A DNA stretch of 64,000 nt from JAWLHU01 sp049325315 (GTDB taxonomy: Bacteria > Bacillota > Sulfobacillia > Symbiobacteriales > Symbiobacteriaceae), in the NCBI GenBank assembly GCA_049325315.1, contig JBMONB010000150.1:164865-228864 (forward strand), given 5' to 3'. Positions 58,291 through 64,000 of this stretch are shown here, in pieces. The position numbers and the translations under genes were made by a program. Position 1 is the stretch's first letter; each line of letters opens with the position of its first letter. Under the pieces are notes generated by a model, which did no database searches, was not told the origin of the DNA, and saw only the letters and a list, made by a program, of their open reading frames with translations.

Positions 58291-59338
58291 GTTGGTTACG
58301 AAACCGATCAGCCGGTGGATGGAGGCAGGGGGTCCGCACCCAGAGGTGGTGCTCTCCTCCCGCATTCGTCTGGCCCGGAATCTTGACAATCTGCCCTTCC
58401 CGCACAAGATGTCCGAAGCCGACGCCGAGAAGCTGATCAAGGCGGCGGAAGAGGGGGTCCGTGAGGTCAACTTCATGGGCTTCCCCACCAAGGTGGAGCT
58501 CTACCGCCTGGCCAACACGCCGCCGCTGGAGCGGCAGATCCTGGTCGACAAGCACCTGATCAGCCCCCAGCAGGCCAAGGAGGCCCGCCACAAGGCGGTG
58601 GCGGTCTCGGAGGACGAAGCGATCTCGATCATGGTCAACGAGGAGGACCACCTGCGAATTCAGGTGCTGGCGCCGGGGCTTCAGCTCCAGGAGTGCTGGC
58701 GGGTCTCCTCGCTCATAGACGACGCCCTGGAGCAGAAGATCCACTACGCCTTCGACGAGAACATCGGCTACCTGACCGCCTGCCCCACCAACGTGGGCAC
58801 CGGTCTGCGGGCCTCGGTGATGATGCACCTGCCCGGCCTCGTGCTCACCCAGCAGGCGGGGCGCCTCTTCCACAACCTCTCCCAGCTGGGCCTGGTGGTC
58901 CGGGGACTCTACGGCGAGGGGACAGAGGCGGCGGGTCATATCTTTCAGATCTCCAACGGCAACTCCCTCGGCAAGGCCGAGGAGGAGATCGTCTCCCACC
59001 TGGAGGCGGTGGCGCAGAAGGTGATTGAGGCTGAGAAGCAGGCCCGTCAGCACCTCTACCGGGAGATGCGCCTCCAGATTGAAGATCGGGTTTCCCGGGC
59101 ATTCGGCACCCTGGCCAACGCCCGTATTATGACCAGCGAAGAGGCGATGCGCCTCCTCTCCGATGTCCGTCTGGGTATCGATCTGGGGGTCTTGCCGAAG
59201 CTGGAGTACCAGACCCTGAACGAGTTGATGGTCGCGATGCAGCCCGCCTTCCTCCAGCGCATGGAGGGGCGGGAGCTGAATCCGCTCGACCGCGATATCA
59301 GGCGGGCGGCGCTGATTCGGTCGAAACTGGCGTCGTGA
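58277..59338 (+). CDS. mcsB: Protein-arginine kinase McsB
   Basis: The 353-residue enzyme is of the phosphagen-kinase fold. The catalytic-loop signature ACPTNVGTGLRASV lies near residue 175. The substrate-binding RIRLARN segment and the GTEAAGHIFQISN region are also present. It phosphorylates arginines on misfolded proteins and on CtsR, marking them for ClpC. ATG 58277 has AGGGGGTG before it and overlaps the end of mcsA. Confidence 0.96.
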   Translation: MPWNKLVTKPISRWMEAGGPHPEVVLSSRIRLARNLDNLPFPHKMSEADAEKLIKAAEEGVREVNFMGFPTKVELYRLANTPPLERQILVDKHLISPQQAKEARHKAVAVSEDEAISIMVNEEDHLRIQVLAPGLQLQECWRVSSLIDDALEQKIHYAFDENIGYLTACPTNVGTGLRASVMMHLPGLVLTQQAGRLFHNLSQLGLVVRGLYGEGTEAAGHIFQISNGNSLGKAEEEIVSHLEAVAQKVIEAEKQARQHLYREMRLQIEDRVSRAFGTLANARIMTSEEAMRLLSDVRLGIDLGVLPKLEYQTLNELMVAMQPAFLQRMEGRELNPLDRDIRRAALIRSKLAS

Positions 59339-59521
59339 CCGGAGGAACCGTATCCACTCCGCCCTCGGACCGGACGTAACTATACACGGCACCGACGCCG
59401 CTTTGGGCATACTCATAGCGGTACGGAGCCCTTTACGCAGTAGGAAGGTCCTGGGCAGAACTGGCAACTTACCTGGCACTTGAACGATAAGCGCAGAAAA
59501 CGGATAGGGGGGTATTCGCGC

Positions 59522-62029
59522 ATGTTCAGTCGCTACACGGAACGAGCGCAGCGGGTGATCGTCCTGGCTCAGGATGAAGCCCGTCGCCTGAACTACGACT
59601 ATGTCGGCACCGAGCACCTGCTGCTGGGGTTGATCCGCGAGGGCGAGGGGATCGCCGCCAAGGCGCTCCAGTCCCTCGGCATCCAGCTGGAGCAGGTGCG
59701 GGCCGAGGTGGAGAAGATGATCGGCAAGGGCTCGGCCTCCACCCGGGGCGAGATCGGCTTCACCCCGCGGGCAAAGAAGGTCATGGTGGAGCTGGCCATT
59801 GAGGAGGCCCGCCTTCTGGGCCATAACTACGTCGGCACCGAGCATATCCTCCTGGGCCTGATCCGGGAGGGGGAGGGCGTTGCCGCCCAGGTGCTTCAGA
59901 ACCTCGGCGCCGAGCTGGAGCGGGTCCGAAACCAGGTGATCCACCTGCTCGGCGGCGTGCCGCACCCGCAGTCCGGCGGCAACACCCCGGGCGCCGCCAA
60001 GGGCGCCAAGGGGCCCAAGACCAACACATCCACGCTCGATCAGTTCGGGCGTGACCTGACCCAGATGGCCCGCGACGGCAAGCTCGACCCGGTGGTCGGG
60101 CGCGAGAAGGAGATCGAGCGGGTGATTCAGATCCTCTCCCGCCGCACCAAGAACAACCCGGTGCTGATCGGCGAGCCCGGCGTCGGCAAGACCGCCATCG
60201 CCGAGGGGCTGGCCCAGCGGATCACCGACGGCCGCGTACCCGAGATTCTCAAGGAGAAGCGGGTGGTGGCCCTTGACCTCGCCTCCCTCGTCGCCGGCTC
60301 CAAGTACCGGGGCGAGTTCGAGGAGCGGCTCAAGAAGGTGATGGAGGAGATCCGGAACGCCGGCAACGTGATTCTCTTCATCGACGAGCTGCACACGATC
60401 ATCGGCGCCGGTGCCGCCGAGGGCGCCATTGACGCTTCGAACATCCTGAAGCCCGCCCTCGCCCGCGGCGAGATGCAGGCGATCGGTGCCACCACCATCG
60501 ACGAGTACCGCAAGCACGTCGAGAAGGATGCCGCCCTGGAGCGCCGCTTCCAGCCGGTCATGGTGGAGGAGCCCACGCAAGACGACGCCATCGCCATTCT
60601 GAAGGGGCTGCGTGACCGCTACGAGGCCCACCACCGGGTGGAGATCACCGACGCCGCCATCGAGGCTGCTGTCCGCCTCTCCGACCGGTTTGTCACCGAC
60701 CGCTTCCTGCCCGACAAGGCTGTCGACCTGATCGACGAGGCCGCCTCCCGGGTCCGCCTCTCCACCTTCGTTGCCCCGCCCGATCTGAAGGAGCTGGAGG
60801 CGAAGCTGGAGGAGGTCCGCAAGGAGAAGGAGGCCGCCGTTCAGGGCCAGGAGTTTGAGAAGGCCGCCCGCCTCCGCGACAAGGAGACCAAGCTCAAGGA
60901 GGAGCTGGAACGGCACAAGGTGGAGTGGCAGCAGAAGAAGGTAACCTCCAAGTCCACCGTGAACGAGGAGGACATCGCCCACATCGTCTCCCAGTGGACC
61001 GGCATTCCCGCCGCCAAGCTGACGATGGATGAGTCCAAGCGGCTCCTCAACCTGGAGTCGATTCTCCACGAGAAGGTGGTCGGCCAGGATGAGGCGGTCA
61101 AGGCGGTCGCCCGTGCGATCCGCAGGGCCCGCTCCGGCCTGAAGGACCCCAAGCGGCCCATCGGCTCGTTCATCTTCCTCGGGCCGACCGGCACGGGCAA
61201 GACCCATCTGGCCCGGGCCCTGGCCGAGGCGCTCTTCGGCGATGAGGATGCGGTGATCCGCATCGACATGTCCGAGTATATGGAGCGGCATACCACCAGC
61301 CGTCTGGTGGGCGCCCCTCCCGGGTATGTCGGCTACGACGAGGGTGGCCAGCTGACCGAGGCTGTGCGCCGCCGCCCGTACTCGGTGGTGCTGCTCGACG
61401 AGATCGAGAAGGCGCACCCTGAGGTCTTCAACATTCTGCTCCAGGTGCTGGAGGACGGCCGCCTGACCGAGGCCAAGGGCCGTACGGTCGACTTCCGTAA
61501 CACCGTGATCATCATGACGTCCAACGCCGGCGCCCAGGTGATCCGCGGTGACCGCCAACTCGGCTTCACCGTGAAGGAAGACGAGGCGGAGCAGCATGAG
61601 AAGATGAAGAACCGGGTGATGGATGAGGTGAAGAAGCTCTTCCGGCCGGAGTTCATCAACCGGCTCGATGAGATCATCATCTTCCACAGCCTGAACAAGG
61701 AGCACCTGAAGGAGATCGTCCACCTGGAGGTCAAGAAGGTGGGCGCCCGCCTGAAGGAGCAGGGCGTCGAGCTGACCATCTCCGACAAGGGGCTGGAGAA
61801 GCTGGTGCTCGAGGGCTACGACCCGACCTACGGCGCACGCCCGCTGCGCCGGGCGATCCAGCGGCTGCTGGAGGACCCGCTGTCGGAGGAGATGCTGGGC
61901 AAGCCGTTCAAGTACGGTGAGCAGGTCCATGTCGACCTCGACGAGGACGCCAAGATCATCTTCAAGCGCACCGAGCCGACCGCTGAGTCGGTGGGGGCAG
62001 CCACCGCTGCCGACAAGAAGAACGGGTAA
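59522..62029 (+). CDS. clpC: ATP-dependent Clp protease ATP-binding subunit ClpC
   Basis: The 835-residue AAA+ unfoldase has a double Clp_N repeat (residues 1-145, with GTEHLLLGLIREGEG and GTEHILLGLIREGEG). It has Walker A motifs GEPGVGKT and GPTGTGKT, a UVR-type middle domain (QGQEFEKAARLRDKE), and an arginine-finger-bearing D2 domain. ATG 59522 follows AGGGGGG; the TTG 59480 upstream is not needed. The 183-base gap after mcsB repeats CAGTAGGAAGGTC, found also before ctsR, and may hold a partial CtsR site. With ClpP it degrades McsB-marked proteins. Confidence 0.96.
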   Translation: MFSRYTERAQRVIVLAQDEARRLNYDYVGTEHLLLGLIREGEGIAAKALQSLGIQLEQVRAEVEKMIGKGSASTRGEIGFTPRAKKVMVELAIEEARLLGHNYVGTEHILLGLIREGEGVAAQVLQNLGAELERVRNQVIHLLGGVPHPQSGGNTPGAAKGAKGPKTNTSTLDQFGRDLTQMARDGKLDPVVGREKEIERVIQILSRRTKNNPVLIGEPGVGKTAIAEGLAQRITDGRVPEILKEKRVVALDLASLVAGSKYRGEFEERLKKVMEEIRNAGNVILFIDELHTIIGAGAAEGAIDASNILKPALARGEMQAIGATTIDEYRKHVEKDAALERRFQPVMVEEPTQDDAIAILKGLRDRYEAHHRVEITDAAIEAAVRLSDRFVTDRFLPDKAVDLIDEAASRVRLSTFVAPPDLKELEAKLEEVRKEKEAAVQGQEFEKAARLRDKETKLKEELERHKVEWQQKKVTSKSTVNEEDIAHIVSQWTGIPAAKLTMDESKRLLNLESILHEKVVGQDEAVKAVARAIRRARSGLKDPKRPIGSFIFLGPTGTGKTHLARALAEALFGDEDAVIRIDMSEYMERHTTSRLVGAPPGYVGYDEGGQLTEAVRRRPYSVVLLDEIEKAHPEVFNILLQVLEDGRLTEAKGRTVDFRNTVIIMTSNAGAQVIRGDRQLGFTVKEDEAEQHEKMKNRVMDEVKKLFRPEFINRLDEIIIFHSLNKEHLKEIVHLEVKKVGARLKEQGVELTISDKGLEKLVLEGYDPTYGARPLRRAIQRLLEDPLSEEMLGKPFKYGEQVHVDLDEDAKIIFKRTEPTAESVGAATAADKKNG

Positions 62030-62040
62030 GTGAACAGAGG

Positions 62041-62072
62041 GCCGCCTCCCGGCGTGGGGGGCGGCCTTTTTT
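62041..62072 (+). terminator. Terminator of the clpC operon
   Basis: GGCCGCC and GGGCGGCC form a stem over a GC-rich loop, followed by TTTTTTG. Confidence 0.85.
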
Positions 62073-62098
62073 GTTGCGGCGTTTTTTTCATCAGAGTG

Positions 62099-62127
62099 TT
62101 GACGGGAGTGGCACTTCTGCGTAAAAT
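62099..62127 (+). promoter_or_regulatory. Promoter of the T-box transcript
   Basis: TTGACG (62099-62104) and TAAAAT (62122-62127) are separated by 17 bases, placing the start near 62134. Confidence 0.8.
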
Positions 62128-62133
62128 AGGGCC

Positions 62134-62443
62134 AATACCCAAAAGCGATGAAAGAGCAAAGTACGTGTCCGAGATCCATTCAGGGAGGCGGCGCCACCGA
62201 CTGAAAGCGCTGCTATGGAGATCCTCACCGAAGTTCGCTCTGGAGCTGCCCGCTGAACGCCCCGCTCGCTGGGGTATGTAGGCGGCGCCGGTTTTCCCGC
62301 CGTTAGAGGGGAGGGGTGTCGACGGGGCTTGGCCTCGCTCCGCACCTATAGCATTGAGTGGGTCGCCTGTGTACGGGCGGCTCAGAAGGGTGGTACCACG
62401 GGAGTCGCACTCTCGTCCCTTACCGGGGACGGGAGTGTTTTTT
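62134..62443 (+). ncRNA. T-box leader with probable Phe specifier (TTC)
   Basis: The conserved T-box AGGGTGGTACCACGGG lies at 62387-62402. Stem I begins near 62150 with a GATGAAAGAGC/AAAGTA segment and returns at GAAGTTCGCTCT (62230-62241). AGAG pairs with CTCT, which leaves TTC at 62234-62236 in the specifier position after a GAA and before an unpaired purine. That predicts uncharged tRNA-Phe as ligand. A terminator (62409-62443) competes with the antiterminator formed by the T-box. Confidence 0.88.
62409..62443 (+). terminator. T-box attenuator terminator
   Basis: ACTCTCGTCCC and GGGACGGGAGT form an 11-bp stem (one G-U) followed by GTTTTTT. Uncharged tRNA would prevent its formation. Confidence 0.88.
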
Positions 62444-62470
62444 ATTTCTCTTTGAAGGAGGCGGATGAGC

Positions 62471-63529
62471 ATGGCCGAGATCCAGCGGGCAATGACGATG
62501 CATGAGGTGGGCTCCCAGTTTACCGGTCTTGGCTTTGGCTCGGGCCGCCCGGTGATCATCGCGGGACCCTGCAGTGTGGAGAGCGAGGAGCAGATTCTGT
62601 CGGCAGCCGAGGCGGTGAAGGCCGCCGGTGCAACGGCGCTGCGGGGTGGCGCCTTCAAGCCCCGCACCTCCCCCAAGTCGTTCCAGGGGCTTGGCGAGGA
62701 GGGGCTCCGATTGCTGGCCCGGGCGGGGCGGCAGACCGGGCTCCCCGTGGTCACCGAGGTAATGGACACCGCCCAGATCGACCTGGTTGCCGAGTATGCC
62801 GACGTGCTCCAGATCGGCTCCCGCAACATGCAGAACTTCGCCCTGCTGAAGCAGGTAGGGCGGGCCGGTAAGCCGGTCATGCTGAAGCGGGGGCTGAGTG
62901 CCACCATCGCAGAGTGGCTGAGCGCCGCCGAGTATATCACCTCCTCGGGCAACGACCAGGTCATCCTCTGCGAGCGGGGAATCCGCACCTTTGAGACCCA
63001 CACCCGCAACACCCTGGACCTGAGTGCAGCGGTGGCCGCCAGGCAGCTGTCGGGCCTCCCGGTCATCGTGGACCCCAGCCACGCGGCGGGGCGGCGGGAG
63101 CTGATTCCCTCGCTCTCACAGGCGGCCCTGGCAGCAGGGGTCGACGGGCTGATGATCGAGGTTCACCCCAATCCGGCGCAGGCGCTCTCGGACGCCGACC
63201 AACAGCTTGACTTCGATAGTTTCCGGGCGCTCATGGACAGCCTCGGCCTTCTGCCGGCGGCCTCCTGGGAGACGGTGGAAGAGTGCCGTGAGGCGATCGA
63301 TGAGCTGGATGACCAGATTCTCTCCCTGCTGATCCGGCGGATGGAGACGGTCCGCCAGATTGGCGAGCTGAAGGCGCAGAGCGGCATGCCCGTCTGGCAG
63401 CCCGAGCGGGAGCGGGCGCTGATGGAGCGGCTGGTGGAGCGGGGGGCGTATGCCGTGCCGCCGGGCGACCTGCGGCGGGTCTGGCAGGAGATTCTGGCCT
63501 GCTCCCGCCGGGCGCAGGCTGTGGGGTAG
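62471..63529 (+). CDS. DAHP synthase with C-terminal chorismate mutase
   Basis: The 352-residue bifunctional enzyme joins a type I-beta DAHP synthase (residues about 15-260, with AGPCSVES, RGGAFKPRTSP, IGSRNMQNF and DPSHAAGRRE) to a CM_2-type chorismate mutase (about 270-350, with ELDDQILSLLIRRMETV). Most Gram-positive fusions carry the mutase at the N-terminus; the C-terminal order here is less common. It opens the aromatic pathway and may be inhibited allosterically through the mutase domain. AAGGAGG is nine bases before ATG 62471; ATG 62465 is closer. Confidence 0.95.
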   Translation: MAEIQRAMTMHEVGSQFTGLGFGSGRPVIIAGPCSVESEEQILSAAEAVKAAGATALRGGAFKPRTSPKSFQGLGEEGLRLLARAGRQTGLPVVTEVMDTAQIDLVAEYADVLQIGSRNMQNFALLKQVGRAGKPVMLKRGLSATIAEWLSAAEYITSSGNDQVILCERGIRTFETHTRNTLDLSAAVAARQLSGLPVIVDPSHAAGRRELIPSLSQAALAAGVDGLMIEVHPNPAQALSDADQQLDFDSFRALMDSLGLLPAASWETVEECREAIDELDDQILSLLIRRMETVRQIGELKAQSGMPVWQPERERALMERLVERGAYAVPPGDLRRVWQEILACSRRAQAVG

Positions 63530-63560
63530 GAATTGATTAGGAACAGGTTTATAAATGGGA

Positions 63561-63597
63561 CGAGGCGCCGACACCCAGGTCGACGCCTCGTTTTGCA
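63561..63597. terminator. Terminator after the DAHP synthase gene
   Basis: CGAGGCGCCGAC and GTCGACGCCTCG form a stem with a short loop, followed by TTTTG. It also lies just after the converging membrane-protein gene. Confidence 0.82.
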
Positions 63598-63599
63598 TC

Positions 63600-63890
63600 T
63601 CAGGCCATGAAGAGAATCACCTCAGCCAGCGACAGCAGCCAGAGCAGTCCTGCGGCAGGAATCCGCCAGTCGCGCACTCCCTCGCTTCGGGTGTAGGCCA
63701 CGAGGATAAAGGCTGAACCTACAACCATGAGGCCGAACATAAAGAAACCGCCCAGTTGGGAGGCCCAGAAGAGCAGGGCCTTCGGCCCCACCTGGTACTT
63801 GAGGCCCAGCATGGCCAGCCCGGTGAGGAAGGGCGCAAGGTTGGTCAGCAGAGCGGTGGACGCCATCGGGTTATTCGGGGAGCCAGGCAT
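63600..63890 (-). CDS. Small hypothetical membrane protein
   Basis: The 96-residue protein has three predicted membrane helices and no recognised motif. AAGGAGG lies eight bases before ATG 63890, and the frame upstream is not needed. It converges on the DAHP synthase gene. The remaining 110 bases to the window end hold no supported gene. Confidence 0.7.
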   Translation of the reverse strand: MPGSPNNPMASTALLTNLAPFLTGLAMLGLKYQVGPKALLFWASQLGGFFMFGLMVVGSAFILVAYTRSEGVRDWRIPAAGLLWLLSLAEVILFMA

Positions 63891-64000
63891 GGAGGGGTCC
63901 TCCTTATGGTGGTGCTTAATGGGGCGTGCGCGAGGGGGAAGGACCATTCGGAGCGACAATCGAAATGGGTAGAAGAGAAAGCGACCGATTGTGAGGCGTT

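Noticed and set aside
58256..62179. 1307-residue open frame antisense to clpC and mcsB
   Set aside because: It is a GC-driven shadow. Its translation is Leu/Gly/Asp-rich and low in complexity, while the plus strand encodes unmistakable ClpC and McsB.

Overview
The window is GC-rich and codes like a Gram-positive-lineage (Firmicutes) aerobe. It carries the diagnostic ctsR-mcsA-mcsB-clpC operon with CtsR boxes, strong AAGGAGG-type ribosome binding sites with many TTG/GTG starts, a T-box leader, a c-di-GMP-I riboswitch and many lipoproteins. High GC together with cbb3 oxidase and a Rieske/cytochrome b complex suggests a Symbiobacterium-like lineage. That placement is inference; no rRNA is present.

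Layout. 1-6.35 kb: the end of an unknown gene converges on a two-gene minus-strand operon, a nitrilase-fold protein (Glu-Lys-Cys triad) followed by a 1232-residue Rad50/SMC-like ATPase with a CxxC hook. This is the best candidate for an undescribed, possibly defensive, system. A WYL regulator and an MFS exporter diverge from it. 9-16.5 kb: a LacI regulator, a sugar ABC importer (binding protein and two permeases, no ATPase), a GH9 lipoprotein glucanase and a GH1 beta-glucosidase form a cello-oligosaccharide locus with LacI-type operators. 16.5-18.9 kb: a DUF2161 nuclease-like gene, a secreted repeat protein under a c-di-GMP-I riboswitch, and a small proline-rich protein. 19-38 kb: aconitase; a two-component system whose kinase is internally duplicated; a frameshifted lipoprotein gene; DegV; a desaturase; a metallo-hydrolase followed by a 10-bp-phased repeat tract; a membrane-anchored hydrolase; an AlkZ-like protein; two tandem PQQ-propeller proteins; a tRNA-dihydrouridine synthase; a MATE pump; and GreA behind a long structured leader.

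38.6-49.3 kb is respiratory: tRNA-Ala, a cupredoxin lipoprotein, a cbb3-type oxidase locus (ccoN, a ccoO-ccoP-like fusion, small membrane subunits, ccoG), then a menaquinol:cytochrome c reductase operon (split cytochrome b, Rieske protein, di-haem cytochrome c) and a four-cluster ferredoxin. Electrons would pass from quinol through the bc complex and cytochrome c or cupredoxin to the cbb3 oxidase.

49-64 kb: a PpaX-like phosphatase, a DUF4015 lipoprotein, an EF-G-like GTPase behind a long leader, an RlmI-type methyltransferase, the CtsR/McsA/McsB/ClpC protein-quality operon, and a T-box-controlled DAHP synthase-chorismate mutase fusion. Several small disordered proteins are scattered through the window. 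I saw no CRISPR array, insertion sequence, rRNA or integrase.
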